Shown: positions 24,893 to 35,331, counted from the stretch's first letter. The stretch: DNA of 64,000 nucleotides from an uncultured Clostridia bacterium (GCA_947628505.1 CANRAD010000003.1:50238-114237); one strand, 5' to 3'. Notes: generated by a model not told the origin, from the sequence alone. Numbers and translations are program-made.

Positions 24893-27202
24893 TCAAATGC
24901 CTATTATGGCCGTTCTGAAAACGGCGTCGACTTCCGATACCGGAATGAAATTAAGTTTTTCCCTGATGTTTTCGGGAATCTCTTCGAGATCCTTTTTGTT
25001 GTCGGCCGGAATTATCACGTCTGTTACTCCCACGCGGTAAGCGGCGAGAGCTTTTTCTTTGAGTCCGCCTATGGGCAGAACCTTTCCGCGCAACGTTATC
25101 TCGCCCGTCATTGCAACGTTCTTTTTGACCGGCTTTTTGGTAAAAGCGGAGAGAATGGCCGTGGCCATTGTTATGCCCGCGCTCGGCCCGTCTTTCGGCG
25201 TGGCGCCCTCCGGAACGTGGATATGAATATCGGTCGTCTCGAACAGCGAGCCGTCTATGCCGTAAGTCGCGCTGTTGGAACGGATATAGCTTATTGCCGC
25301 TCGCGCGCTCTCTTTCATAACGTCGCCCAGCTTGCCCGTCAAAAGAATTTCGCCCTTGCCTTGCATTGCCGAGACTTCTATTGTGAGCGTCGCTCCGCCG
25401 ACGGCCGTCCACGCGAGCCCCGTGGCCGCGCCCACTTCGTCCTTGCCGAGCATCTCCTCTTTTTCGAATTTGCGGGCGCCGAGAAGTTTCGGGACGTTAG
25501 CCGCGGTTATCCGCGCTCTTTTTATCTCGCCTTCGGCTATTTTTACCGCAACCTTGCGGCAGACGGCGTCTATGGTCCTTTCGAGATTTCTCACGCCTGC
25601 TTCAAGGGTGTATCCGTCGATAATCTCGTCTATTGCCTCCGCGGTTACGGTTATCTGAGAACTCTTCAATCCGTTGGCCGTTCTGCGTTTGGGAACGAGA
25701 TAGCGCTCGGCTATTTCTCTCTTCTCTTCCTGCGTGTAACCGTTTATCTCTATTGTCTCCATTCTGTCGAGAAGGGGGCGCGGAATTCCGTCGAGCCCGT
25801 TTGCCGTGGTTATGAACAGCACTTTCGAGAGGTCGTAAGGCACTTCGAGATATCTGTCGCGGAAAGTGCAGTTCTGGGCGGGATCGAGCACTTCGAGGAG
25901 CGCGCTCGCGGGATCGCCGCGCATATCCGAGGCGAGCTTGTCTATTTCGTCGAGCAAAAATACGGGATTTACCGTGCCGGCGTTCTTCATTCCGGCTATT
26001 ATCCTTCCGGGAAGCGCGCCGACGTATGTTTTTCTGTGTCCGCGTATCTCGGACTCATCCTTCACCCCGCCGAGGCTCATTCTCACGAATTTCCTGCCCA
26101 GCGCGCGGGCTATGGAGCTCGCTATCGACGTCTTGCCTACGCCCGGAGGGCCTACGAGGCATAAAATGGGCGCGTTGAGCCCGTCGGTAAGTTTCATGAC
26201 GGCGAGATATTCGGTTATCCTCTCCTTTACCTTTTCAAGCCCGTAATGGTCGTCGTTGAGCACTTTCACCGCGTCCTGCAACTTGGCGGTATCCTCCGTC
26301 TTTTCCGTCCACGGGATATCCGTCAACCAATCGAGATACATTCTCAGAACATTGTAATCGGGCGAGGAAGTCTGCATTTTGTCCATGCGGGAAAGCTCTT
26401 TTAAGGCCTTGTTCTCCACTTCCTCCGGCATGTGTTTTTCGAGTATTTTGGCTTTTATCTCTTCCAACTCGCCTTCGTCGTCGCCGAGTTCGGTGTGTAT
26501 GGCTCTGAGCTGTTCGCGCAAATAGTATTCTTTTTGATTTTTATCTATGTTCTGACGAACCATCGCATTTATCTTGCGTTCCAAACGGAAAATTTCGAGT
26601 TCGTCGTTGAGCGCTTTATCCAAAAGTCTGAGCCTGTCCACTACCCGCGTACATTCGAGAATGTTCTGCTTTACATCCGTGCCGGCATTGAGAGCGTCGG
26701 CGGCGAAATTGACGAACTGGTCCGGTTCGGGGCAGTTTTCGAACTTTGATATCTTCTCCTTGCCCATTCTCGAATCGCCCTCGGACAATTCGTGAATTAT
26801 GTCTTTCGTCGTTCTAAAATAGGCCTCTTCGAGGCTCGCGTCGCCGCGGACGGCTTTGAGCTCCGAAACGCGCGCGACAAAACAGCCGCTTTCGATATCC
26901 ACGGAGTTTATCGCCGCTCTGTATTGCGCTTCAACGGTTACCCTTATATTCGCGCCGCCTATGCGGCTTATCTGTTTAAGGCGCGCAACGCTTCCCACAA
27001 GATAAAAATCTTCTATCGTAATGTCCGTTTTCGACGCGTCTTTCTGGGCGACGAGCATTATCAGAGACGACTCGTCGGTCGCACGTTTTACGGCCGCGAG
27101 CGAAGTAAGCCGGCCGACGTCGAAACTCAGCGACGTGCCCGGGAAAACCACTCTGCCGCGGAGAGCTATGAGCGGCAGTTTTTCAACTTGTTGCCTTGCC
27201 AT
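24893..27202 (-). CDS. lon: ATP-dependent protease Lon (LonA)
   Basis: 769 residues. The N-terminal substrate-recognition domain starts [16 protein letters not shown]. The AAA+ module has Walker [10 protein letters not shown] and the Walker B region FLLDEIDKL. The protease domain has the Ser-Lys dyad at Ser674 (DGPSAG) and Lys717 (GGLKEKAL). It degrades damaged and regulatory proteins. ATG follows AAAAGGAG. It comes after clpX on the same strand across a 95-base gap containing a hairpin. Confidence 0.97.
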   Translation of the reverse strand: MARQQVEKLPLIALRGRVVFPGTSLSFDVGRLTSLAAVKRATDESSLIMLVAQKDASKTDITIEDFYLVGSVARLKQISRIGGANIRVTVEAQYRAAINSVDIESGCFVARVSELKAVRGDASLEEAYFRTTKDIIHELSEGDSRMGKEKISKFENCPEPDQFVNFAADALNAGTDVKQNILECTRVVDRLRLLDKALNDELEIFRLERKINAMVRQNIDKNQKEYYLREQLRAIHTELGDDEGELEEIKAKILEKHMPEEVENKALKELSRMDKMQTSSPDYNVLRMYLDWLTDIPWTEKTEDTAKLQDAVKVLNDDHYGLEKVKERITEYLAVMKLTDGLNAPILCLVGPPGVGKTSIASSIARALGRKFVRMSLGGVKDESEIRGHRKTYVGALPGRIIAGMKNAGTVNPVFLLDEIDKLASDMRGDPASALLEVLDPAQNCTFRDRYLEVPYDLSKVLFITTANGLDGIPRPLLDRMETIEINGYTQEEKREIAERYLVPKRRTANGLKSSQITVTAEAIDEIIDGYTLEAGVRNLERTIDAVCRKVAVKIAEGEIKRARITAANVPKLLGARKFEKEEMLGKDEVGAATGLAWTAVGGATLTIEVSAMQGKGEILLTGKLGDVMKESARAAISYIRSNSATYGIDGSLFETTDIHIHVPEGATPKDGPSAGITMATAILSAFTKKPVKKNVAMTGEITLRGKVLPIGGLKEKALAAYRVGVTDVIIPADNKKDLEEIPENIREKLNFIPVSEVDAVFRTAIIGI

Positions 27203-27222
27203 TTTATCTCCTTTTTAAAAAT

Positions 27223-27254
27223 GCGCAATTTCTCTTTTCCGGAAGAAATTGCGC
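27223..27254 (-). terminator. Hairpin between clpX and lon
   Basis: GCGCAATTTCT (27223-27233) and AGAAATTGCGC (27244-27254) pair perfectly. On the minus strand ATTTTTAAAA follows and leads straight into the lon ribosome site. It may end the clpX message or attenuate lon. Confidence 0.55.
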
Positions 27255-27297
27255 GAAAGTTTTGAGTGAAAAATGCATATATATTGCACTTTTTTTG

Positions 27298-28521
27298 TTA
27301 TGCCGTCTTTTTGTAAATAATTCTCGGTTCCGCCTTGTCGGTTACGCACTCTTTTGTTACGATAACTTCTTCCACGTTTTTTTCCGAAGGAAGTTTGTAC
27401 ATAACCGAGGTCATGAAGCCCTCGATAATCGTTCTCAGACCTCTTGCGCCCGTTTTAAGACGTATGGCGGTATTGGCTATCTCGCGCACGGCGGAATCCT
27501 CCACCGTAAGTTTAACACCGTCCATTGCAATAAGTTTCTGATACTGCTTTATAATGGCGTTTTTGGGTTGCGTCAATATATTTACGAGAGCGTCCTCGTT
27601 CAAAGGATGAAGGCTTACCACTATCGGCACTCTGCCCACAAATTCGGGAATAAGGCCGAACTGCGTCAAATCCTGCGGCTTGACGTCGGACAGCATCTCA
27701 TAGACGTTTTCCTCGCCCGTTTTAACGCTTCCGCCGAAGCCCAGAGAAGTGTTATCCTTGCGCTTTTGGATTATCTTGTCGAGGCCGACGAACGCGCCGC
27801 CGCAGATGAACAGAATGTTCGTGGTGTCTATTCTCAGACATTCCTGCTGGGGATGCTTTCTTCCGCCCTGCGGGGGAACGTTTGCCACGGTGCTTTCTAT
27901 TATCTTCAAAAGCGCCTGCTGAACGCCCTCGCCCGACACGTCGCGCGTTATGGAAACGTTTTCGCTCTTTCTCGCAATCTTGTCTATTTCGTCAATATAG
28001 ATTATTCCGTGCTGAGCTTTCTGGATATCGTAATCTGCGTTCTGAATGAGTTTCAGAAGTATATTTTCGACGTCTTCTCCCACATAACCCGCCTCGGTGA
28101 GCGTGGTCGCGTCCGCCGCGGCGAAAGGAACGTTGAGAATTTTCGCAAGCGTTCTCGCGAGCAACGTTTTTCCGCAACCCGTGGGGCCGAGGAGAAGGAT
28201 ATTGCTCTTTTCGATTTCCACGTCCTCTTCCGTACTCTTATCGGACATGGAATTTATTCTCTTGTAATGGTTGTATACGGCAACCGAAAGAACCCTCTTC
28301 GCCTCGTGCTGACCTACGATATATTTATCGAGTTCTTCTTTGATTTCGGCGGGAGTTTTCAAGGGAACGGGCTCGGCGGCCGTATCGTCGAGTTCGGCTA
28401 CCATATCGCGGCATATTTCAACACATTCGTCGCATATGCACGCTCCGTTTCTGCCCGTTATGAGCCTTTTTACCATATCTTCGGTTTTTCCGCAAAACGA
28501 ACAAAATTTCTGATCTTTCAT
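27298..28521 (-). CDS. clpX: ClpXP unfoldase subunit ClpX
   Basis: 407 residues. The N-terminal zinc domain has CSFCGK and CDECVEIC. The AAA+ domain has Walker [12 protein letters not shown] and Walker [10 protein letters not shown], plus the pore region GYVGEDVEN. It unfolds substrates and feeds them to ClpP. It lies about 105 bases after clpP on the same strand. The ribosome site is weak (AAGAG), and the clpP-clpX gap contains two small hairpins without a T tract. Confidence 0.97.
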   Translation of the reverse strand: MKDQKFCSFCGKTEDMVKRLITGRNGACICDECVEICRDMVAELDDTAAEPVPLKTPAEIKEELDKYIVGQHEAKRVLSVAVYNHYKRINSMSDKSTEEDVEIEKSNILLLGPTGCGKTLLARTLAKILNVPFAAADATTLTEAGYVGEDVENILLKLIQNADYDIQKAQHGIIYIDEIDKIARKSENVSITRDVSGEGVQQALLKIIESTVANVPPQGGRKHPQQECLRIDTTNILFICGGAFVGLDKIIQKRKDNTSLGFGGSVKTGEENVYEMLSDVKPQDLTQFGLIPEFVGRVPIVVSLHPLNEDALVNILTQPKNAIIKQYQKLIAMDGVKLTVEDSAVREIANTAIRLKTGARGLRTIIEGFMTSVMYKLPSEKNVEEVIVTKECVTDKAEPRIIYKKTA

Positions 28522-28626
28522 AGCTCTTAATGACGCGCGAACGCGCGTTTTACTGAGACGGTTTTAATTCCGTCGGTTTACAAGGGCTCGCGCCCACAAA
28601 AGTTTCAATCTGCCTTGAATATGCGT

Positions 28627-29226
28627 TTATCTTTTGTAGAACACTTTGTCGATAAGCCCGTAATCGAGAGCTTCCTGAGCCGAGAGATAGTTGTCGCGGT
28701 CGGTATCTTTTTCTATAACTTCGATGGGTTTACCGGAATTGGCGGAGAGAATTTCGTTGAGTTTCTTTCTCGTTTTGAGTATGTGCTCCGCGGCGATTTT
28801 TATATCGCTCGCCTGTCCCTGAGCGCCGCCAAGGGGCTGGTGAATCATTATTTCGCTGTTGGGAAGAGCATATCTCTTGCCCTTCTGCCCGCTCGACAGA
28901 AGGAACGCGCCCATACTCGCCGCCATGCCTATGCAGATGGTGGAGACGTCGCACTTTATATAGTTCATCGTATCGTATATGGCGAGGCCGGCGGAAACCG
29001 AACCCCCCGGACTGTTGATGTAGAGAGAAATATCCTTGGAGGGATCCTTGGCTTCAAGGTAGATGAGCTGCGCCACTACCGTGTTGGCAACCGCGTCGTC
29101 TATCTCGCCGCTGAGAAATATAATTCTGTCTTCAAGCAGTCTGCTGTATATATCGTAAGAACGTTCGCCGCGCGAAGTCTGCTCCACTATATAAGGAACA
29201 AGCGCGCTCTTTTCTTTATAATACAT
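28627..29226 (-). CDS. clpP: ATP-dependent Clp protease proteolytic subunit
   Basis: About 199 residues. The catalytic triad is Ser106 (GMAASMG), His131 (MIHQPLGG) and Asp180 (DRDN), counted from the upstream Met. Two ATGs lie six bases apart. The first overlaps the tig stop as ATGA but has GGAG only one base away; the second (29226) has GGAG at seven bases and is preferred. It forms the peptidase barrel for ClpX. The order tig-clpP-clpX is conserved in Firmicutes. Confidence 0.96.
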   Translation of the reverse strand: MYYKEKSALVPYIVEQTSRGERSYDIYSRLLEDRIIFLSGEIDDAVANTVVAQLIYLEAKDPSKDISLYINSPGGSVSAGLAIYDTMNYIKCDVSTICIGMAASMGAFLLSSGQKGKRYALPNSEIMIHQPLGGAQGQASDIKIAAEHILKTRKKLNEILSANSGKPIEVIEKDTDRDNYLSAQEALDYGLIDKVFYKR

Positions 29227-29228
29227 TC

Positions 29229-30608
29229 TCATTCTCCTTTCCCGGTCTTTTTAGCCGCGGATTTCTTTGCGGCCGGCTTCTTGTCCGCCGGTTTTTCGTC
29301 GGATTTTTCCTCTTCGACGTACATCTCGTTATTGCTTTTGAGATAATCGAAGAGTTTGGTTATTATTATGTCGTTGGTAATGTACTCGACCTGTCTGGGA
29401 TCTATGTTCTTCTTGTATTCCTCCGCGGTCTTGCCAACCGATTTTGCCTGTTCTTCTATCTTTGCGTCGACTTCGGAAGGCTCTGCGGAGAACTTCTGTT
29501 CCCTAACTATTTTATCTACCACGAGTTGGCTCAAAACGCGCTTTTTGGCCTCGGTGGTATATTGCGAGCGGAACTCCTCCATGCTTACGCCCATATACTT
29601 GACGTAATCTTCGAGCTTTATACCCTGATACATAAGGCGGTAGGAAAAATCCTGTACCATTCTGTCGATCTCGCTCTCTACCATTGCGTCGGGAATTTCG
29701 GCCGTAGCGTGCGCGCTGATCTCGTTGACGATACTGTTTTCCGTGTCGTCTCTGCCGCGGTTTGCGGCATTCTTTTCAAGTCTTTCGCGCACGGTTTTGT
29801 AATAATCCGCAACCGTTTCGGCGCCCGCGTGGGCTTTGACAAATTCGTCGGTGAGTTCGGGATACTGCTTTTCGGTTATCTTGTTGAGTTTGATGGCGAA
29901 TACGGCGTCTTTGCCGCGAAGATTATCGGCCTGATAGTCTTCGGGGAATTTGACGTTTATATCTCTGTTTTCGCCCGTCTTCATTCCCTCGACGGCCTCT
30001 TCGAAACCGGGAATGAAACTGCCGCTTCCCAATTCGAGGTTATAGTCGCTCGCGGTGCCGCCGGCAAACTTTTCGCCGTCGACCGTTCCCGAGAAATCTA
30101 TATTGACAACGTCGCCTTTTTTGCACGCTCTGTCGGTTACCTCGACGTTTTTGGCGCTCGATTCGAGTATTCTCTTCGCGTCCTTTTCAACGTCTTCGTC
30201 CGTAACATTATACTCATACTTTCTGATTTTTAAACCGGTGTAACGCTCTATGGTTACGTCGGGCTTTACGGGTACGACGGCCGAAAGGGTTACGCCCTTG
30301 CCTTCCTCCATCTCTTCCACGTTCAACATAGGCTCGCCGACGGCGGTGAAGTTCGCCTTTTCTTTTTCGAGAATTTCAAAATAATGCTCGCGATACAGAT
30401 TGTTGAACGCCTCCTCGAAGAAAACGCCTTTGCCGTAATAATTTTCGAGTACGGGCTTGGGAGCCTTGCCCTTTCTGAATCCGGGAACGGAATACTTGCC
30501 GCGCGTCTTCAAGTATGCCGCCGTTATCGCGGACTGCCATTCCTCCTCGGTGTACTTTATTGTAAGTTTAACCGTGCTTTTTTCGCCTGCTGCCTGTGTA
30601 TAATTCAT
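29229..30608 (-). CDS. tig: Trigger factor (ribosome-associated chaperone)
   Basis: 459 residues. The N-terminal ribosome-binding domain includes the signature around [13 protein letters not shown]. The central FKBP-type prolyl isomerase domain has [18 protein letters not shown] and [12 protein letters not shown]. The C-terminal helical arms follow. The last about 25 residues form a Lys/Ala/Pro tail ([17 protein letters not shown]) that ordinary trigger factors lack; it is basic and probably disordered. ATG follows CAGGAG. The gene is divergent from rqcH. Confidence 0.96.
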   Translation of the reverse strand: MNYTQAAGEKSTVKLTIKYTEEEWQSAITAAYLKTRGKYSVPGFRKGKAPKPVLENYYGKGVFFEEAFNNLYREHYFEILEKEKANFTAVGEPMLNVEEMEEGKGVTLSAVVPVKPDVTIERYTGLKIRKYEYNVTDEDVEKDAKRILESSAKNVEVTDRACKKGDVVNIDFSGTVDGEKFAGGTASDYNLELGSGSFIPGFEEAVEGMKTGENRDINVKFPEDYQADNLRGKDAVFAIKLNKITEKQYPELTDEFVKAHAGAETVADYYKTVRERLEKNAANRGRDDTENSIVNEISAHATAEIPDAMVESEIDRMVQDFSYRLMYQGIKLEDYVKYMGVSMEEFRSQYTTEAKKRVLSQLVVDKIVREQKFSAEPSEVDAKIEEQAKSVGKTAEEYKKNIDPRQVEYITNDIIITKLFDYLKSNNEMYVEEEKSDEKPADKKPAAKKSAAKKTGKGE

Positions 30609-30706
30609 TTCAAACTCCTGATATTTCCATAATATTGTTTTTCGTGTAGAAAATATTTTAACACAATACTTTTATTTTGAAAAGCGTTTTGCCGTGGGCT
30701 AATCAA

Positions 30707-30735
30707 TTTACTTTTGAATTTTTTTGGGTTATAAT
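30707..30735 (+). promoter_or_regulatory. Promoter of rqcH
   Basis: TTTACT (30707-30712), 17-base spacer, TATAAT (30730-30735). The leader is about 28 bases. Confidence 0.7.
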
Positions 30736-30769
30736 TTACCCGTAACATTTGATTTACGGGAGCAAGGCT

Positions 30770-32431
30770 ATGCCTCAGGACGCTTTTACAATCAAATACG
30801 TACTCCGCGAATTGAACGAAGCCTTAGTCGGAGGCCGGATTTCGAAAATCACACAGCCCGACCGCGACACGCTTATGTTTATTATATACACCGCGAAAGG
30901 CACTCTTAAACTCGAAACCTCGCTCTCGGCAAGATATTGCCGTCTCTCGCTGACGGATGCCGACAAGGCGGCGCCGAAAGTCGCGCCCGGATTTTGCATG
31001 CTTTTGAGAAAATATCTTCAAAACGCGCTCATATGCGACGTGCATCCCATAAAGGACGAGCGGATTGCCGTCCTCGAATTCGAGAGCGTTTCCGAATTCG
31101 AAACCGAAAAGCTGTTTTTGTACGTCGAAATCATGGGGAAATATTCAAACGCGGTATTGGTTAAAGACGGCGTTATCCTTGGAGCGCTCAAAACCACTGC
31201 GATAGGCGAAAACACAAAACGTGTGCTGTTTCCGGGAGTTAAATACGCTCTTCCCCAAGCGCAGACGAAGATTTCGCCCGACGACGTCGACGCTCTGAAA
31301 AGCGCCGTTTCGGCGGAAATTTCCGACGCGGCCGGATTTATCGCGGACAACGTAAAAGGCGTGGCCTATTCCACCGCCGCCGAAATGGCGGAAAAATTCG
31401 GCAGAATGCCGACGGCGGAGGAGATAAAGGCATATCTTTGTTCCGACGAGCCGGCGCCGTGCGTCGTTTATGCGGACGGGGAACCGATAGATTTCAAAGT
31501 GCGCTCGGAATTTGCCGAAAAAAAAGTTTATCCCTCCGTTCTCGAAGCGCAAAAGGCGTTTTACGATTATATTTACGTCAGAAACTCCCTGTGCGACGCC
31601 AAGAAAAAGCTGAATTCCGCCATGGCGGCAACTGACAAAAAGCTGAGAAAACGGCTTGCGCTCGCCGAGGATAAACTCGAAGAATGTGCCGGAGCCGAAG
31701 AAATCAAATTGAAAGGCGAACTCATAACCGCAAATATCTACGCCTTGAAAAAGGGCGACGCATTCCTCGAAGCCGTGAACTACTACGACGAGGACGGCAA
31801 GACTGTCAAAATAGCCCTCGACAAATCGCTCACGCCGGCCCAAAACGCTCAGAAATATTACTCGAAATACGCAAAACTGAAAAGAACGCAGACGGCCGCA
31901 AGCGCGCAGAGAGCGGAAGCGCTCTCTTCGATATCCTATCTCGACAGCATAAAGGCGCACGTGAACGCCGCGGAGAACGAGGAGGACCTCGTTGAAATTT
32001 CCGAAGAACTTACGGCATGCGGAATTCTAAAAGAAGCGCCGACGAGAAAAAAACAAGCGAAAATCACGCCGTTCAGAATTTACGAAAAGGACGGATTTAC
32101 CGTACTCGCCGGCAGAAACAATATGCAGAACGACAGACTGCTCAAAGAGCTTTCGCCCGACGATACGTGGCTCCATACGCAAGGTTACCACTCCTCTCAC
32201 GTTGCAATAACGGGCGGAACGCCCACCGACGACGCGCTGCTTTTCGCCGCGGAGATATGCGCTTATTACTCCGACGGACGGAACGGCGGAAAAATCCCCG
32301 TAGACTACACTCTGAAAAAGCACGTCAAAAAACCGCGCGGAGCTAATCCCGGATTCGTAACGTATACCGACTACAAGACGTTGCTCGTCGAGCCACGTCC
32401 GCACGCCGAAAATCAAAAAGGTAATTTATGA
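30770..32431 (+). CDS. rqcH: RqcH/NFACT ribosome quality-control protein (FbpA family)
   Basis: About 553 residues from the ATG at 30770, preceded by CGGGAGCAAGG. The NFACT-N domain includes EIMGKYSNAVLV, a coiled-coil region lies at about 260-400, and the C-terminal NFACT-R domain carries DTWLHTQGYHSSHVAI and VDYTLKKHVKKPRGANPG. The protein binds stalled 50S subunits and recruits tRNA-Ala to add alanine tails that mark nascent chains for proteolysis. The family was first described as fibronectin-binding proteins. Proximity to clpXP, lon and tig makes a protein-quality-control neighbourhood. The next gene overlaps it by four bases. Confidence 0.93.
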   Translation: MPQDAFTIKYVLRELNEALVGGRISKITQPDRDTLMFIIYTAKGTLKLETSLSARYCRLSLTDADKAAPKVAPGFCMLLRKYLQNALICDVHPIKDERIAVLEFESVSEFETEKLFLYVEIMGKYSNAVLVKDGVILGALKTTAIGENTKRVLFPGVKYALPQAQTKISPDDVDALKSAVSAEISDAAGFIADNVKGVAYSTAAEMAEKFGRMPTAEEIKAYLCSDEPAPCVVYADGEPIDFKVRSEFAEKKVYPSVLEAQKAFYDYIYVRNSLCDAKKKLNSAMAATDKKLRKRLALAEDKLEECAGAEEIKLKGELITANIYALKKGDAFLEAVNYYDEDGKTVKIALDKSLTPAQNAQKYYSKYAKLKRTQTAASAQRAEALSSISYLDSIKAHVNAAENEEDLVEISEELTACGILKEAPTRKKQAKITPFRIYEKDGFTVLAGRNNMQNDRLLKELSPDDTWLHTQGYHSSHVAITGGTPTDDALLFAAEICAYYSDGRNGGKIPVDYTLKKHVKKPRGANPGFVTYTDYKTLLVEPRPHAENQKGNL

Positions 32432-32703
32432 ACGAAAACAGCAAGATATATTTCTATATTTCGATAGCGGCGCTTGTCTTGGCGGTCATCTCGTTCGGCC
32501 TCGCATTCTCGCCGCTCGGCATTTACGCGCTCATAGCGAGCGTTCTGTTCTGCCTGTGCTCGCTGTCGTTCCTCGCCACGCAGAAAAAGAAGAACTGCTT
32601 CAAAGGCGTAAAGGCAATGACGGTTGCAGCTTACGTCGTGCTCGCCGTTTGCGCGGGCTGGTTCGTCGGCGGACTTGTTTTCAACGCCGTCGTTAAAAAA
32701 TAG
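32428..32703 (+). CDS. Small membrane protein, three predicted helices
   Basis: 91 residues. Hydrophobic stretches lie at about 8-28, 30-50 and 62-86, separated by a basic loop (TQKKKNCFKG). The start overlaps the rqcH stop as ATGA, so translation is coupled to rqcH. No family is recognised. Confidence 0.7.
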   Translation: MNENSKIYFYISIAALVLAVISFGLAFSPLGIYALIASVLFCLCSLSFLATQKKKNCFKGVKAMTVAAYVVLAVCAGWFVGGLVFNAVVKK

Positions 32704-32743
32704 AGGTATAAATTAAACGAAAATCACCCAATACTTAGAGTAA

Positions 32744-33100
32744 ATGGATGTTATTTGTTGCGCCGTACTCGATAAAATATGCGCCCTTGGCAATCTCGGG
32801 CGCTATATTATCGTCTCTACCGACGAAATTCTCGAATGTATCCCGGACGGCGCCGAAAAGAGCGAAAACGAGATAAAAAAAGCTATTCGCCAGCTCTCCT
32901 CGGAGGGCTATATCGACGTTAAATATTCCGGCGGAAATATGTATTGCGTGGCGCCGTTAAAGCGATACGTAAATCCGAACGCACCCGCTCAAACCGACGA
33001 AGAAAGGCCGAAATTCAACAATATATTGATATTTTTGGCGGCATGCGCCGGCGGAGCCATAGGCAGCGCCGCCGTAACGCTCGCACTCAGTCTCGTCTGA
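32744..33100 (+). CDS. Small winged-helix-like protein with C-terminal membrane anchor (copy 1)
   Basis: 118 residues. The first 75 residues have the helix-helix-helix-strand pattern of a winged helix: IIVSTDEILECIPDG, then the likely recognition helix SENEIKKAIRQLSSEGYIDVKY and a wing ending GNMYCVAPLK. A 28-residue hydrophobic segment (FNNILIFLAACAGG...) ends the protein and should anchor it in the membrane with the winged helix in the cytoplasm. The next gene has the same architecture and starts one base after this stop. Function is unknown. Confidence 0.7.
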   Translation: MDVICCAVLDKICALGNLGRYIIVSTDEILECIPDGAEKSENEIKKAIRQLSSEGYIDVKYSGGNMYCVAPLKRYVNPNAPAQTDEERPKFNNILIFLAACAGGAIGSAAVTLALSLV

Positions 33101-33101
33101 T

Positions 33102-33461
33102 ATGCTCAACAGATCGGAAGACGAAGTTATGCGCGCCGTTTATCTTTTATGCGACGGAACGGAAGGCTGCCTCGTTTCGCCGGCAGAAATTTTATCCGTT
33201 CTTTCCCGCAACGAAAAACTCGGAGAGGACGAACTCGACGATATCCTCGGTGCGCTTCAATGCGACGGATATTTCGACCTCATCCGCTCGGAGCGGAAGG
33301 GCGAAAAAATGTACGTTATAAATCTCAAAGAGGCCGGATTCGCGTACAGACGCACCTCGAAACAGAAACAGCGCGACATATCTTTCAAAATATTTCTCGC
33401 GTTGCTCGGCGCCCTCGCAACGTTCGTCTTCGGGCTGATTTTAAAAGGTCTTTTCGGTTGA
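33102..33461 (+). CDS. Small winged-helix-like protein with C-terminal membrane anchor (copy 2)
   Basis: 119 residues, clearly a diverged paralogue of the preceding protein. VSPAEILSVLSRNEKLGEDE, LDDILGALQCDGYFDLIRSE and MYVINLKEAGF correspond in order to elements of copy 1, and the last 26 residues are one membrane helix. The N-terminus contains NRSEDEVMRAVYLLCDG. Adjacent starts suggest the pair act together, perhaps as a heterodimer. No enzymatic motif is present. Confidence 0.7.
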   Translation: MLNRSEDEVMRAVYLLCDGTEGCLVSPAEILSVLSRNEKLGEDELDDILGALQCDGYFDLIRSERKGEKMYVINLKEAGFAYRRTSKQKQRDISFKIFLALLGALATFVFGLILKGLFG

Positions 33462-33492
33462 AAACCGCGGCGCGGCTGCGCGCCGCGGTTTT
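33461..33492. terminator. Bidirectional terminator
   Basis: AAAACCGCGGCGCG (33461-33474) pairs perfectly with CGCGCCGCGGTTTT (33479-33492) around GCTG: a 14-bp stem with T runs on both strands. It touches the stop codons of both convergent genes. Confidence 0.92.
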
Positions 33493-33798
33493 TTAACGCT
33501 CTCCTTCCGACTCTTCCTCTCCCGGCGTTATGAATTTTGCGTATCCGCCGCTCCCGTGCGTGAGACTTCGCGAAATCCTGCTGAGCGTGGCGCTCGACAA
33601 TTCGGTTTCCGCCGTTATGACGGAATACGTCTTTCCTTCGAGAAACAACTTGGCCGCACGGGCGCGCAACGCCATCTGTTCGAGTTCCTTGAACGTGCAC
33701 AAATCGTATAAAAGCATGGCGCATTCCTCGCGCGTTTTGGGTTTGAGCACAAGATCGTACAGTTCGTTTTTCAGTTTTTCGAATCTTTCGGGTTTCAT
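33493..33798 (-). CDS. YerC/TrpR-like DNA-binding protein
   Basis: 101 residues of the YerC/YecD subgroup of the TrpR superfamily. The core contains CTFKELEQMALRARAAKLFLEGKTY, and the helix-turn-helix is ITAETELSSATLSRISRSL, with Gly-rich HGSGGYAKF after it. A regulator of this type is common in Firmicutes next to helicase or purine genes, but no target is evident here. ATG follows CGGAGGAAG and the gene has its own promoter. Confidence 0.85.
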   Translation of the reverse strand: MKPERFEKLKNELYDLVLKPKTREECAMLLYDLCTFKELEQMALRARAAKLFLEGKTYSVITAETELSSATLSRISRSLTHGSGGYAKFITPGEEESEGER

Positions 33799-33830
33799 TT
33801 TCTCTTCCTCCGTTTGGGGACGTTTTGGAA

Positions 33831-33859
33831 ATTATACTTTATTACGCTAAATAAGTAAA
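33831..33859 (-). promoter_or_regulatory. Promoter of the YerC-like gene
   Basis: On the minus strand TTTACT (33859-33854), 17-base spacer, TATAAT (33836-33831). Confidence 0.75.
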
Positions 33860-34134
33860 GCAATTAAGCGGATTTTTCCGCCGCGGTTTAACAACTTAAA
33901 AAGCGCGCAAACGCAGACCGGAAGAATATGCGGCGTTTGCTGCGGCGGAAAGCCGGCGTATTCTTTGCCGTCCGCGCGGGCGTTCGGAAGCGTTCGGGAA
34001 TATTTTATCCGATTATACGTCGGCAATTTGAAAATCGAGCCTATAAAATTTGCTTTTTTGACGCGGTTTTGTTAAAATACAATAAAAGGCGGCGCGCCGA
34101 GGCGCGAAATACGTTTCCGAAGGTTCGAAGTTAT
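33860..34134 (+). other. Intergenic stretch before the surface-protein gene
   Basis: No gene is supported here. It contains the inverted repeat GCAAACGC (33907-33914) and GCGTTTGC (33933-33940), and a possible -10 TACAAT (34078-34083) with only a poor -35 (TTTTTG at 34055-34060). In-frame codons continue upstream of the surface-protein start but have no ribosome site. Confidence 0.4.
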
Positions 34135-35301
34135 ATGAAACACAAAAAACTTTTTATAACTTTTATAGTGTTTTTCAGCATTATCGTGGTACTCGCCACT
34201 TTCCTCATGATATGGTTCTGGGGGGATTCTTACGAGGACTTCAAGGATTTCAGACAGGAACTTGAAATACCGGGACTCGACGACGGCGCGGTGCCGCAGG
34301 GCATTGCGAATTATTCGGCGGATTATACCTATACCGACGAGGACGGGAACAAGAAAACCGTAAAGCAGGAATACATATTCATAAGCGCATACATGAAAAG
34401 CGGTCCTTCGAGAATATACGTTACCGGCAAAGAAAGCGGATATATCGGATATGTTACGATGAGCGAGCCCGACGGGAAGACTTACAGCGGACACTGCGGC
34501 GGCATAGCGATAAACGGCTACACCCTCTGGGTTACGTCCGATGACACTGTGTTTGTGGCAAAACGTTCGAGCGACAGATATACCAATATCGCCGCGGAGA
34601 TAATCGCAAAAGCGCCCGACAAAGGCTCCGTAAAATTCACCGCGTCGTTCAATGCCAACTGCAACGCTTCGTTCTGCTTCTATTACGACGCACCCTCCTC
34701 TTCCTCCGACAAACTCTACGTGGGCGAATTTTATCGCCCCGGGGACTATGAAACCTCTTCGACGCATCACGTAACCGCTCCCGACGGAAATATTAACAGG
34801 GCGTTTATGTACGAATACTCGGTAAATACCGGCTCTTCCAACACATACGGTCTGAACACGCTCGCCGACACGGATATCAACGTCTCCGTTCCGAAAATAG
34901 ATAAGATTTACAGCATGCCGGACGAAATTCAGGGATTTGCGCGCACTTCGGCGGGCGCGGTGCTCTCGCAGAGCTGGGGGCTCGCAAATTCAAACATCTA
35001 CTATTACGATTGGGAAGCGATAGCAGACACGAGCTCTTCTTATAAATCGTTGACGGGCTCGAACTTCAAATACGAAGGCGTTTCGAAAAACGGTATACCT
35101 TATACGGCGACGACAATGAACGTATATTTCATAGACGATACCAAACTTTGGAGGAGTTATTCCATTCCGTCGATGTCGGAGGGCCTTTGCACGATAGGCG
35201 ACAGAGTGTACGTGCTTTTCGAATCCGCAAGCTATAAATACAAACTCTTCGTTCGCCAGCAACTTGAAAACATTTACAGTTTCATCCCGAGAAAAAGATA
35301 A
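34135..35301 (+). CDS. Membrane-anchored extracellular protein of unknown function
   Basis: 388 residues. The N-terminus MKHKKLFITFIVFFSIIVVL is an uncleaved signal anchor; the remainder is exported, rich in Ser, Thr, Tyr and acidic residues. Repeated strands such as VPQGIANY, YIFISAYMKSGPSRIYV, HCGGIAINGYTLWVTSDD, IQGFARTSAGAVLSQSW and LCTIGDRVYVLFESA look like blades of a beta-propeller. The GHxGGI-like box with a following LWV strand suggests a ligand site, but no enzyme family is recognised. GAAGG lies 11 bases before the ATG. It is followed by its own terminator. Confidence 0.72.
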   Translation: MKHKKLFITFIVFFSIIVVLATFLMIWFWGDSYEDFKDFRQELEIPGLDDGAVPQGIANYSADYTYTDEDGNKKTVKQEYIFISAYMKSGPSRIYVTGKESGYIGYVTMSEPDGKTYSGHCGGIAINGYTLWVTSDDTVFVAKRSSDRYTNIAAEIIAKAPDKGSVKFTASFNANCNASFCFYYDAPSSSSDKLYVGEFYRPGDYETSSTHHVTAPDGNINRAFMYEYSVNTGSSNTYGLNTLADTDINVSVPKIDKIYSMPDEIQGFARTSAGAVLSQSWGLANSNIYYYDWEAIADTSSSYKSLTGSNFKYEGVSKNGIPYTATTMNVYFIDDTKLWRSYSIPSMSEGLCTIGDRVYVLFESASYKYKLFVRQQLENIYSFIPRKR

Positions 35302-35302
35302 C

Positions 35303-35331
35303 AAAAGTGCGGGTTCAACACCCGCACTTTT
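35303..35331 (+). terminator. Terminator of the surface-protein gene
   Basis: AAAAGTGCGGGT (35303-35314) pairs with ACCCGCACTTTT (35320-35331). The T run is part of the stem, so termination also works in the other direction. Confidence 0.85.
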
